A DNA stretch of 10,520 nucleotides from an uncultured Lachnospiraceae bacterium (GCA_934351765.1 CAKRJM010000064.1:1-10520); one strand, 5' to 3'. Positions 1 to 5,771 are shown, numbered from the stretch's first letter. Notes: generated from the letters alone by a model not told the origin. Translations and numbers: made by a program.

Positions 1-17
1 CCCGCCACGGCGCTCCG

Positions 18-608
18 CTACAGTTTCATAAATCCGGACATCATGCACCCGCCGGCGGCTCCTGCTTCCATGACCTCAGGAAGCCGCTCCGGAGTGATTC
101 CGCCGATGGCATAGACCGGCACGGGGCAGGCCCGGCAGATTTCGCGGACGAAGCCGGTTCCGCTCCCTTTCAGGCCCTTTTTGCAGTCCGTCTCAAAAAT
201 GGTTCCGAGCACGATCTGAGATGCGCCGCATTCCACGGCAAACCGCATATCCTCCATGCTGTGGCAGGACACGCTGATCCGGTCAAACTCCTCCCGAAGC
301 CGCCTGCGCTCCTCAGGCATCATGGCATCCAGCGCCGGGACGGAAAGATGAAGATTCCGGCAGTTCAGCTCTTTTGCGGACGATATTCTGGAATGAAGGA
401 AGCAAAGCACCTCCTCCTTCCGGCAAAGCGCCAGAACCTCCTTCGCCAGTGCCGTATATGCCGCGTCCGAAAGGTCCTTTTCCCGCAGGATCAGTCCATG
501 GGGCCGCAGGCGGAGCACCCGTTCAAGCTGTTCAAGGAAATCTCCCTTTACCAGCGCCCGGTTTGTGATAACGATGGTATGCTCATAACTACACATAAAT
601 ATAATCAT
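18..608 (-). CDS. tenI: TenI/ThiE-family protein (probable thiazole tautomerase-like; often annotated thiamine phosphate synthase)
   Basis: This 196-residue TIM-barrel protein of the ThiE/TenI superfamily ends the thiazole operon. Seen: LREKDL at residues 41-46, an SCHS segment at 114-117, IFETDCKKGLKG at 137-148 and AIGG at 167-170. The FETDCKKG stretch matches what I recall of Bacillus subtilis TenI. The Asn-Asp pair and the GxHxGQxD segment that true ThiE uses for the pyrophosphate substrate are absent (LHSRIS and LHLSVP stand there). TenI isomerises the thiazole product of ThiG and has no thiamine phosphate synthase activity. The general-base His of B. subtilis TenI (His122, in GHVFETD) is Thr136 here, so activity is uncertain. 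The start overlaps the end of thiH by 20 bases and has no good ribosome site, which suggests translational coupling. A second ATG lies at 596. Confidence 0.82.
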   Translation of the reverse strand: MIIFMCSYEHTIVITNRALVKGDFLEQLERVLRLRPHGLILREKDLSDAAYTALAKEVLALCRKEEVLCFLHSRISSAKELNCRNLHLSVPALDAMMPEERRRLREEFDRISVSCHSMEDMRFAVECGASQIVLGTIFETDCKKGLKGSGTGFVREICRACPVPVYAIGGITPERLPEVMEAGAAGGCMMSGFMKL

Positions 609-1848
609 TCAGAACCGGCTGAAGCCCGCCCTGCTCCATATCCTGATACATTTTCTCAAAGGACCGGCCGTCATTGATCTCGAACTGCTCATCACCCACA
701 TCGGCGTCCTCCTTACCCTCGTATTTCTCCTCATGATCCCCGATCCCGGTAGAAACACCGGCCGAAACCTTTGTGGCACAGATCTTCGTAATGCCGTTTC
801 GGAACGCTTCACTTTCCCGGCTGGAAACAGTGATCCCGGCAAAGGGCAGGAAAATCCGGTAAGCGCAAAGCACCTGGCACAACTCCTTTTCACCCACATC
901 GCGTGGATTGATCTTGTCATTGTTGACGATGGGACGAAGTCTCGGACAGCTTAAGGAAAGCTCCGCATGGGGATATTTCCGGTTCAGGTAATACACATGA
1001 AGGGCTGTCGCAAGCGCATCCTTCCGGAAATCATCCAGTCCCAGAAGGGCAGAAAATCCGGCGCCGCGCATGCCGCCCATCAGTGCCCGCTCCTGGGCAT
1101 CAAACCGATACGGCCATACCCGCTTATGCCCCATAAGATGAAGCGTTTCATACTTTTCCGTATTGTAGGTCTCCTGGAATACGGTCACATAATCCACACC
1201 GCATTCATGAAGATACCGGTATTCGTCCACATTGACCGGATAGATCTCGATTCCGATGTTCCGAAAATATTTGCGCGCGATCTTCACCGCCTCGCCGATG
1301 TATTTCACATCGGAATAAGCACGGCTCTCGCCGGTCAGGATCAGGATCTCCTCCATGCCGGTTTTTGCGATCACCTGCATTTCATGCTCCACCTCTTCCA
1401 TGGTGAGCTTCTTGCGGCGGATCTTATTATAGCAGTTGAAGCCGCAGTATACGCAGTAATTCTGACAGTAATTGGCAATATAAAGAGGCGTGAAAATATA
1501 GACCGTATTGCCGAAATGATTCTTCGTGATCTCCTCCGCCTTTCTTGCCATCTGCTCCAGATACGGAGCCGCCGCCGGTGACAGAAGGGCCTTGAAATCC
1601 TCGATGGAACAGCTCTCTGCCGAAAGCGCCCGCTCCACATCAAGGGCTGTGTACGCATCATAATCATACGCCTTCATGGCCTCCAGCACCTTATCCTTAA
1701 TATCTGACCTGATGACCTGCATTCCATCCATGTACTTCATGTGATCCGTCCGGAAGGTCGGATCCTGCTCCAGACGGTGCTTCCGCTCCAGTGCTGCCGG
1801 CGGCAGTTCATCACTGTCAATAAAATAAACCTGATTTTCCTCGTTCAT
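589..1848 (-). CDS. thiH: 2-iminoacetate synthase ThiH (radical SAM tyrosine lyase)
   Basis: ThiH is a cytosolic radical SAM enzyme that cleaves tyrosine to 2-iminoacetate (dehydroglycine) and p-cresol. It supplies the C2-N3 unit that ThiG builds into the thiazole ring; anaerobes use it in place of the oxygen-dependent glycine oxidase ThiO. The 419-residue protein has the CX3CX2C iron-sulfur motif (Cys128, Cys132, Cys135, in YCQNYCVYCGFNC). It is followed by a barrel with ILTGES at about 172-177 and a C-terminal BATS-type region with SRESEAFRNG and KVSAGVSTGIGDHEE. Length is typical for the family. The ATG has a CAGGAG site seven bases upstream. It follows thiG by 96 bases and overlaps the next gene by 20 bases. 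No catalytic residue is seen to be missing. Confidence 0.95.
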   Translation of the reverse strand: MNEENQVYFIDSDELPPAALERKHRLEQDPTFRTDHMKYMDGMQVIRSDIKDKVLEAMKAYDYDAYTALDVERALSAESCSIEDFKALLSPAAAPYLEQMARKAEEITKNHFGNTVYIFTPLYIANYCQNYCVYCGFNCYNKIRRKKLTMEEVEHEMQVIAKTGMEEILILTGESRAYSDVKYIGEAVKIARKYFRNIGIEIYPVNVDEYRYLHECGVDYVTVFQETYNTEKYETLHLMGHKRVWPYRFDAQERALMGGMRGAGFSALLGLDDFRKDALATALHVYYLNRKYPHAELSLSCPRLRPIVNNDKINPRDVGEKELCQVLCAYRIFLPFAGITVSSRESEAFRNGITKICATKVSAGVSTGIGDHEEKYEGKEDADVGDEQFEINDGRSFEKMYQDMEQGGLQPVLNDYIYV

Positions 1849-1896
1849 GTTCGTTCTCCTGTTTCTGTCTGTACCTTGATTTTTTCATTTGACGGG

Positions 1897-1940
1897 AACG
1901 ATCCCGCGCCCGGTTCGGTTCCGTTTTGCTCCGGATCGTT
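1897..1940 (-). repeat. inverted repeat in the thiG-thiH gap
   Basis: AACGATCC (1897-1904) and GGATCGTT (1933-1940) form an 8-bp perfect inverted repeat around a GC-rich interior with CGGTTCGGTTCCG. It sits in the only sizeable gap (96 bases) of the thi operon. There is no U-tract after it, so it is not an ordinary terminator. It could shape mRNA processing or stability, but that is inference. Confidence 0.4.
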
Positions 1941-1944
1941 ACTC

Positions 1945-2709
1945 TTAATGTAAAAATCCGGTCAGTGGATCCGATGCGCTTCCGCCTCTTGCCAGCACCC
2001 GGCCCATTCCGGTCAGATAAGCCTTCCGTCCTGCCTCGATCGCAAGTCTGAAGGCAGAAGCCATTTCGGGAACATTTCCCGCCGTGGCGATGGCCGTGTT
2101 TGCCATGATCGCGGCCGCACCCATTTCCATGGCTTCGCAGGCCTGGGAGGGCTTGCCGATTCCGGCGTCCACAATGATGGGAAGATCGATCTCATCGATC
2201 AGTACCTGGATCATCGCCTTAGTTGCCAGTCCCTTGTTGCTTCCGATGGGTGCTGCCAGCGGCATGACCGCAGCCGCACCGGCGCTCTGAAGATCTCTTG
2301 CCACGTTGAGATCGGGATTCATGTACGGCAGAACCACAAAGCCCTCCTTCGCCAGGATTTCCGTTGCCTTCACGGTCTCCTGATTATCCGGGAACAGATA
2401 CTTGGCATCGCGCATGATCTCCACCTTCACGAAATCCCCGCAGCCCATGGCGCGGCTGAGCCGTGCGATCCGGACTGCCTCCTCGGCATTGCGGGCGCCG
2501 GAGGTGTTTGGCAGCAGCGTAACGCCCTTGGGAATATAATCCAGGATATTTTCACTCTCCTGGGTATTGGCACGGCGCAGTGCCAGGGTGATGATCTCTG
2601 CCCCGCCCTGCTCCACGGCAGCCTTGATCAGATTCATATTGTATTTTCCGGAGCCTAAAATAAACCGGCTGTGAAACTCTTTTCCTCCAAGCATAAACTT
2701 ATCTTCCAT
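1945..2709 (-). CDS. thiG: thiazole synthase ThiG
   Basis: ThiG condenses 1-deoxy-D-xylulose 5-phosphate, 2-iminoacetate (from ThiH) and sulfur from ThiS thiocarboxylate to make the thiazole phosphate of thiamine. The 254-residue protein is of normal family length. Seen: the N-terminal FILGSGKY (17-23), the Lys of FVKVEI (Lys95) that by family knowledge forms the Schiff base with the sugar phosphate, [15 protein letters not shown] [11 protein letters not shown] (107-117), [11 protein letters not shown], and a late phosphate-binding barrel end with DAGIGKPS and AIMANTAIA. The ATG has an AAAGGAG site eight bases upstream. It lies 29 bases after thiF and is transcribed with it. Confidence 0.96.
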   Translation of the reverse strand: MEDKFMLGGKEFHSRFILGSGKYNMNLIKAAVEQGGAEIITLALRRANTQESENILDYIPKGVTLLPNTSGARNAEEAVRIARLSRAMGCGDFVKVEIMRDAKYLFPDNQETVKATEILAKEGFVVLPYMNPDLNVARDLQSAGAAAVMPLAAPIGSNKGLATKAMIQVLIDEIDLPIIVDAGIGKPSQACEAMEMGAAAIMANTAIATAGNVPEMASAFRLAIEAGRKAYLTGMGRVLARGGSASDPLTGFLH

Positions 2710-2738
2710 GATATCGTCTCCTTTTCTTTATCGTACTT

Positions 2739-3425
2739 TTATGCTTCCATCAGAAGCTGGATCACCTTATTAGCCTGATGGGCCGCACATGCTGCCACCC
2801 GCGGTGCCATAAGCCCTGTTCCGTTTCCCACATCCGTTTTCCGGTCGCCGCATACATACAGCCGCCTCATGACCTGTGCAGTCCGGATCTCGTTGACATC
2901 ACCACAGCCTGCCATACCATTTCCCGATACGACTGTGGTTTCCGGACACTGGGACAGAAGCTCCCTCACCAGCATAGCCTTCTGATCCGGCTTATCAAAA
3001 GCTTCACAGACAATGGCATATGTCCCGAACAGCTCCTTCACGTTTTCCGGTGTCACACGGACGCAGACCGACTCATACTCAATATACGGGTTGATCTGGT
3101 TCAGGATCTCCGGAAGTGCCTCCGCCTTTGGCTTCCCAAGCTGGGGAATTAAATACATCTGGCGGTTCAGATTTGTCACATCGACCGTATCAAAATCCAC
3201 CAGAAGAAGCTTTCCGATCCCGCTTCTGGCCAGCATGACCGCAATGTTGGAGCCAAGCCCGCCAAGTCCGGCTACCGCCACACGGGCGCCCCGCAGCTTC
3301 TCCTGCATATCCCTGGGAAATCTGGCATCAAAGGCCTGATCCAGCTCCTCTCTGGAAATCCTCGCCCGCATAGCCTCGCGGATCGATGCCTGCGGCTGTG
3401 TCCCGTTTTCCTGTAATACTCCCAT
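2739..3425 (-). CDS. thiF: ThiS adenylyltransferase ThiF (family 2 type)
   Basis: An E1-like enzyme that adenylates the C-terminal glycine of ThiS so that sulfur can be loaded. The 228-residue protein has a 45-residue helical N-terminus, the nucleotide-binding GLGGLGS (53-59), the acidic DFDTVD strand end (77-82), the NLNRQ arginine segment (85-89) and GKPKAEA (97-103). The paired zinc-binding CXXC motifs of Escherichia coli ThiF/MoeB are absent. The cysteines present are scattered (121, 140, 160, 174, 192, 213), as in the shorter clostridial ThiF family. Its partner ThiS is encoded immediately upstream. Its ribosome site GGAGGAGG is formed by the final glycine codons of thiS, seven bases before the ATG, so the two genes should be translationally coupled. 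Confidence 0.93.
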   Translation of the reverse strand: MGVLQENGTQPQASIREAMRARISREELDQAFDARFPRDMQEKLRGARVAVAGLGGLGSNIAVMLARSGIGKLLLVDFDTVDVTNLNRQMYLIPQLGKPKAEALPEILNQINPYIEYESVCVRVTPENVKELFGTYAIVCEAFDKPDQKAMLVRELLSQCPETTVVSGNGMAGCGDVNEIRTAQVMRRLYVCGDRKTDVGNGTGLMAPRVAACAAHQANKVIQLLMEA

Positions 3426-3440
3426 GCTTCAGCCTCCTCC
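3426..3440 (-). promoter_or_regulatory. thiF ribosome binding site embedded in the ThiS Gly-Gly codons
   Basis: On the minus strand the end of thiS reads GGAGGAGGCTGA followed by AGC and the thiF ATG. The GGA GGA GGC codons that make the essential C-terminal glycines are at the same time a near-perfect Shine-Dalgarno, seven bases from the thiF start. This sets the thiF start and ties its translation to the end of thiS. Confidence 0.85.
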
Positions 3441-3623
3441 CACAAACCGGAGGACTTCGATTGCATCATCGTCCTGTATCATAACCGCTCCCAGCTGATC
3501 CTGGGGCACGATCTCCAGATTCCGCTCCACCACGACCCGGCTGCTCTCATACCCGGCTTCCTCCAGGTATTCCAGCAGCGTCTTTCCTGCCGCCCGGACG
3601 GTCTCTCCGTTAATCACTGCCAT
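3429..3623 (-). CDS. thiS: sulfur carrier protein ThiS
   Basis: A 64-residue ubiquitin-fold sulfur carrier. It begins MAVINGETVR and ends FVGGG; the terminal Gly-Gly is the residue pair that ThiF adenylates and that carries the thiocarboxylate to ThiG. The reading frame is open further upstream to 3794, but the start at 3623 is chosen because AGAAAGGAG lies seven bases before that ATG, the length then fits the family, and the extra upstream residues derive from a repeat element. It is the first gene of the thiazole operon and lies three bases before thiF. Expression should be under thiamine pyrophosphate control through the riboswitch upstream, although 427 bases and a second terminator lie between. 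Confidence 0.93.
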   Translation of the reverse strand: MAVINGETVRAAGKTLLEYLEEAGYESSRVVVERNLEIVPQDQLGAVMIQDDDAIEVLRFVGGG

Positions 3624-3661
3624 AAGTGTTCTCCTTTCTGCTATTTTATCTGCTGTTTCAG

Positions 3662-3688
3662 CTTCACAGGATGTACCTTCCTGTGAAA
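3662..3688 (-). repeat. palindrome family copy 1
   Basis: Perfect 9-bp arms TTCACAGGA (3663-3671) and TCCTGTGAA (3679-3687) enclose a 7-base loop TGTACCT. It lies 39 bases upstream of the thiS start. This is the shortest copy and the only one without a terminator directly beside it. Confidence 0.7.
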
Positions 3689-3831
3689 GAGCAAAGAATG
3701 TGCCTTGGCACATTCTCGCGCCTGCGGCGGTTGCTGAGCGCCAGTGACGCTCGTTTAGCAACGACCGAAGCGGAGCGTAGACCGCTTGCGACATCTACAT
3801 TGTACGCCGCAGTGCGCATCCTCGCGGAGCG

Positions 3832-3872
3832 TTTTCAGTTTCACAGGACGCACTTTCCTGTGAAACTGAAAA
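3832..3872 (-). repeat. palindrome family copy 2
   Basis: Perfect 17-bp arms (3832-3848 and 3856-3872, core GTTTCACAGGA) around the 7-base loop CGCACTT. The outer A-run of the right arm is also the T-tract of the minus-strand terminator at 3869-3899. Confidence 0.8.
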
Positions 3873-3899
3873 AACGTCCGCGGATCTCCGCAGACGTTT
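3869..3899 (-). terminator. intrinsic terminator in the thi leader, downstream of the riboswitch
   Basis: On the minus strand AAACGTCTGCGGA pairs with TCCGCGGACGTTT across a tight GA turn, with one U-G wobble that pairs only in the minus-strand RNA, followed by six T. It lies between the TPP riboswitch and thiS, so transcripts from the riboswitch promoter must pass it. No gene is seen just upstream that it would obviously end. Confidence 0.75.
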
Positions 3900-4049
3900 C
3901 CATACACTTCCATATTCCGCCGGGATATACCACAAGATCAGTATGCTCCGGCGCCTTTTTGTGTTGTGAAAAGTGGTGCCCCCAGTTCACAGAAAACAAG
4001 GTACCCTGTATATCCGGAAATTGATCGGAATTTCGAATTTCCATCATAC

Positions 4050-4082
4050 AAAAAGGACTGCATGCCAAAGCGCATACAGTCC
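4050..4082 (-). terminator. TPP riboswitch expression-platform terminator
   Basis: Minus strand GGACTGTATGC pairs with GCATGCAGTCC (11 bp with one G-U) around loop GCTTTG, followed by TTTTT. Its 5' arm can instead pair with ATACAAGTC at the 3' edge of the aptamer (4097-4089; eight pairs with one bulged A). This gives the expected antiterminator/terminator choice. Confidence 0.88.
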
Positions 4083-4097
4083 ATCAATGACTTGTAT

Positions 4098-4186
4098 TTC
4101 CCTACGTTGGCATTATCCAAATCAGGTTTCAGGTCAAGACTCTTTAAGTCTACTCTCAGCCCATCTCTCTGAGCTCCCCGTTTTCG
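4098..4186 (-). ncRNA. TPP (THI-box) riboswitch aptamer
   Basis: The minus strand carries the conserved core: CGGGGAGCTC, then GGGCTGAGAG, then ACCTGATTTGGATAATGCC followed by AACGTAGGGAA. These are the helix P2/P3 and P4/P5 sequences that bind the pyrimidine and pyrophosphate parts of thiamine pyrophosphate. Placement in front of thiSFGH fits repression by the pathway product through the terminator at 4050-4082. The sequence just 5' of CGGGG (AACACGAAAA) does not pair well with the 3' flank (ATACAAGTC), so the usual closing helix P1 looks weak or missing. Confidence 0.93.
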
Positions 4187-4192
4187 TGTTTT

Positions 4193-4221
4193 ATTTTAAC
4201 GCATTTTCAGAAGGATTGCAA
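4193..4221 (-). promoter_or_regulatory. sigma-A promoter of the TPP riboswitch and thi operon
   Basis: TTGCAA (-35, 4216-4221) and TAAAAT (-10, 4193-4198) are separated by exactly 17 bases on the minus strand. Transcription would start near 4186, at the first bases of the aptamer. The -35 box begins four bases after the divIC stop codon, and no terminator separates the two genes. Confidence 0.82.
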
Positions 4222-4224
4222 GCC

Positions 4225-4539
4225 CTATTCCTCACTGTTCGGCTTTAAATAGGTCTCTCCGGGCTTTACAAGTCCCAGCCTGCTTCTTGCCACATCCTCC
4301 ACATACTTCTTTGTCTGAATATAAATCTCTTCTTCCTCCAGAGATTCCGATTCCTTCTGGGCTTCTTCGATCTGCTTCTGAAGCGCCGCCGCCCGGTCCG
4401 AATATCCGCTGTCGGTTTTTTTCAGCTTATTCGTTGTCAGGATGAGGCTTCCGCAAAGGAGCGCTGTTACAAACAGGATTCCGAAGAGCACCGCCTTACT
4501 CTGCTTTTTATATCGTCTTTTTCTGTTTCTTCCTGTCAT
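4225..4539 (-). CDS. divIC: septum formation initiator, FtsB/DivIC family
   Basis: A 104-residue bitopic membrane protein of the division complex. Layout: a basic cytoplasmic N-terminus (residues 1-16, RNRKRRYKKQ), one membrane helix at about 17-35, an extracytoplasmic coiled coil at about 48-75 rich in Glu and Gln, then KYVEDVARSRLGLVKPGETYLKP, the typical C-terminal FtsB/DivIC signature. The family bridges FtsL and DivIB/FtsQ and helps activate septal wall synthesis. The ATG has AAAGGA about seven bases upstream. The gene overlaps the end of yabQ by 32 bases, and the yabP-yabQ-divIC order is the same as in Bacillus. In Bacillus DivIC is needed for vegetative division as well, so a second promoter is expected; I could not place one. 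Confidence 0.9.
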   Translation of the reverse strand: MTGRNRKRRYKKQSKAVLFGILFVTALLCGSLILTTNKLKKTDSGYSDRAAALQKQIEEAQKESESLEEEEIYIQTKKYVEDVARSRLGLVKPGETYLKPNSEE

Positions 4540-4987
4540 TACGCGTCCTTTCGTTTCCGACCTTTCTGCCCGGGTCCATGATGTTGTTTCTCTCTGCCTT
4601 TATTTTAAGGGTTTTCCCTGCGTTTTTCAAGAGATGGAGCCCCTTTTTTACCGGAAATATCAGGATTCTCAGAATCCGCCCCAGCAGCCACCTGAAAAAC
4701 CGGACGAAAAGCGGACTCAGGGTGATATGATACAGCCATGCACCTGCTCCGGCACCAGCCAGAATGTACCACCGTACCGTTCCGTTATTGCCGGAAAATA
4801 AAAGCCAGAACAGGGAACACGCCGTAAAACACCAGTACGCCAGATCCTCAAGCGAGCGGACCCCCTGCCTGTGACGGATCACACCCCGCAGGATCCGAAG
4901 CACGTCATACAGGGCCGCCAGACCGATGCCCCAGAGCACCGACCGAAGCAGGAGGCTCCCCTCGTCTCTGATCATGCTGCTCACCAC
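4508..4987 (-). CDS. yabQ: spore cortex biosynthesis protein YabQ
   Basis: A 159-residue membrane protein of the YabQ family, which in Bacillus sits in the outer forespore membrane and is needed for cortex formation. About three hydrophobic segments are visible (roughly residues 12-33, 48-66 and 73-95), followed by a strongly basic C-terminal tail. LRSVLWGIGLAALYDVLRILR near the start is family-like. The first codon is GTG directly after the yabP stop. An ATG at 4975 preceded by GGTGA is an equally plausible start and would shorten the protein by four residues. It is translated in tandem with yabP and overlaps divIC by 32 bases. Confidence 0.85.
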   Translation of the reverse strand: MVSSMIRDEGSLLLRSVLWGIGLAALYDVLRILRGVIRHRQGVRSLEDLAYWCFTACSLFWLLFSGNNGTVRWYILAGAGAGAWLYHITLSPLFVRFFRWLLGRILRILIFPVKKGLHLLKNAGKTLKIKAERNNIMDPGRKVGNERTRNDRKKQKKTI

Positions 4988-5278
4988 TTATCCGAACAGA
5001 CGGGAGAAGAGTGACTCTCCCTGCCCTCTCCGCTCCCGGATCTGGGCATAGGAGAAGCTGTCCACCCGGCCGCCGATATCCACCTCTCCCTGCTCCACCG
5101 TCAGCCGGTTCACCTTCAGATCGTCACCCTTCACGGTCAGTGTTCCCTGGCTTGTCTCCAGAACGATCTCATTTTCATCAAAGGAGACTACCTCCGTCAC
5201 GCCGCTGATCATCGCCATCGCGCGCCGGTCCAGCATCACCTTGTGAGGCTTCATGGATTTCTGTTTCTGCTCTTCCAT
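4988..5278 (-). CDS. yabP: sporulation protein YabP
   Basis: A 96-residue soluble protein of the YabP/YqfC family, beta-rich, containing HKVMLDRRAMAMISGVTEV, then FDENEIVLETSQGTLTVKG and LKVNRLTVEQGEVDIGG, which are typical of the family. YabP is a mother-cell sporulation protein that works with YabQ. The frame is open to an ATG at 5305, but that codon has no ribosome site and would fall at the predicted transcript start. The ATG at 5278 has GGGAG seven bases upstream and gives the usual family length, so it is preferred. yabQ follows without a gap. Confidence 0.87.
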   Translation of the reverse strand: MEEQKQKSMKPHKVMLDRRAMAMISGVTEVVSFDENEIVLETSQGTLTVKGDDLKVNRLTVEQGEVDIGGRVDSFSYAQIRERRGQGESLFSRLFG

Positions 5279-5308
5279 CTTACCGCTCCCTTCCGCATAT
5301 TCCATAGC

Positions 5309-5338
5309 ATTCTATGCGAAAAACACGAAGCCTATGAC
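5309..5338 (-). promoter_or_regulatory. candidate sigma-E promoter for yabP-yabQ
   Basis: Minus strand GTCATAGG (5331-5338), 14-base spacer, CATAGAAT (5309-5316). This resembles the sigma-E pattern (ATA-type -35 and CATACAAT-type -10). The start would be near 5301, giving a leader of about 23 bases to the chosen yabP ATG. YabP and YabQ belong to the sigma-E regulon in Bacillus. Confidence 0.55.
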
Positions 5339-5413
5339 CGAAGAGCACGTTCTGACTGTCCGCTGCACAATGCCGGGCAGCTGTCCCGCCCCTGAGCCTG
5401 TGATTCCGCCGTT

Positions 5414-5653
5414 TTACAGATAACGGAACATTTCTCCGGCATCCTCTTTCTTTGTGCTTTCCTGTACCTTCAGCACCTCCGCCTTTACGGAACGGTTTCC
5501 GAACTGTACCTCGATCACATCACCGACCTTTACGTTTAAGGACGCCTTGGCCGGTTTGTCATTGACCAGGACTCTTCCGCCGTCACATGCCTCATTTGCC
5601 ACTGTGCGCCGCTTGATGATCCGCGACACCTTTAAAAATTTATCCAGTCTCAT
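5414..5653 (-). CDS. rqcP: S4-domain RNA-binding protein RqcP (YabO/Hsp15 family)
   Basis: A 79-residue protein that is almost entirely one S4 RNA-binding domain: MRLDKFLKVSRIIKRRTVA at the start, GGRVLVNDKPAKAS (25-38), then VKVGDVIEVQFGNRSVKAEVL (42-62). In Bacillus the orthologue YabO (RqcP) binds stalled 50S subunits with RqcH and tRNA and promotes alanine tailing in ribosome quality control. The ATG has GGGAG seven bases upstream. It follows the hup terminator and a palindromic repeat with no clear promoter of its own, so expression may rely on read-through from hup. The yabO-yabP-yabQ-divIC order is kept. Confidence 0.9.
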   Translation of the reverse strand: MRLDKFLKVSRIIKRRTVANEACDGGRVLVNDKPAKASLNVKVGDVIEVQFGNRSVKAEVLKVQESTKKEDAGEMFRYL

Positions 5654-5675
5654 GTTCTTTCTCCCGTATTATTTT

Positions 5676-5708
5676 TTGTTTCACAGGATGCACTTTCCTA
5701 TGAAACAA
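5676..5708 (-). repeat. palindrome family copy 3
   Basis: Arms TTGTTTCACAGGA (5676-5688) and TCCTATGAAACAA (5696-5708) around the 7-base loop TGCACTT. The single C/A mismatch on the plus strand becomes a U-G pair in minus-strand RNA, so folding is kept in the sense transcript. It touches the T-tract of the hup terminator and lies 22 bases before the rqcP start. Confidence 0.75.
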
Positions 5709-5734
5709 GAAAACTGCCGCAGACTCTGCGGCAG
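5705..5734 (-). terminator. intrinsic terminator after hup
   Basis: Minus strand CTGCCGCA/TGCGGCAG hairpin (5734-5714) followed by TTTTCTTGTTT, 37 bases after the hup stop. The T-tract runs into palindrome copy 3. Confidence 0.82.
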
Positions 5735-5771
5735 CTCCATAATCCCATAACTCTCACAATCCATTCAGGAT

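Larger units (their letters stand above)
3656..3872 (-). repeat. 217-bp composite palindromic element flanked by two copies of one hairpin
   Basis: Consecutive hairpins fill this stretch: TTCACAGGA/TCCTGTGAA (3663-3687), AGAATGTGCC/GGCACATTCT (3695-3716), GTTGCTGAGCG paired with CGCTC and AGCAAC (3730-3762), AAGCGG/CCGCTT (3768-3787), and a 17-bp-arm palindrome (3832-3872). The first and last are versions of the same hairpin. The segment GCCGCAGTG...CGCGGAG.GTTTT (3806-3835) recurs next to another copy at 8786-8815. There is no open frame with a ribosome site and no transposase. It resembles a non-autonomous palindromic repeat (REP or MITE type). The assignment is inference; the repeat relation is seen. 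Confidence 0.65.
3624..4224 (-). other. 601-base non-coding leader of the thi operon
   Basis: No convincing gene is present. From upstream to downstream on the minus strand it holds a sigma-A promoter (4221-4193), the TPP aptamer (4186-4098), its terminator (4082-4050), about 150 bases without a recognisable feature (4049-3900), a second intrinsic terminator (3899-3869), and a repeat-rich palindromic element (3872-3656). Short open frames cross 3841-4120 but have no ribosome site and run through the riboswitch or the repeats, so they are not called. A possible TAAAAT hexamer near 3643-3648 has no good -35 partner. Confidence 0.75.

Noticed and set aside
967..1581. Long plus-strand open frame antisense to thiH
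   Set aside because: It is the mirror of a strongly supported gene in GC-rich DNA. It has no ribosome site and no family resemblance.
3643..3671. Possible promoter just before thiS (TAAAAT at 3643-3648)
   Set aside because: The -35 position reads TCCTGT, a poor match inside the repeat hairpin. It is not strong enough to list.
3624..3794. In-frame N-terminal extension of thiS to 3794
   Set aside because: The extra 57 residues come from palindromic repeat DNA and lack a ribosome site, while the ATG at 3623 has a good one and gives the family length.
3841..4120. Two overlapping minus-strand open frames of 75 and 60 codons in the thi leader
   Set aside because: They run through the riboswitch terminator and/or the repeat terminator, have no ribosome site, and show no recognisable domain.
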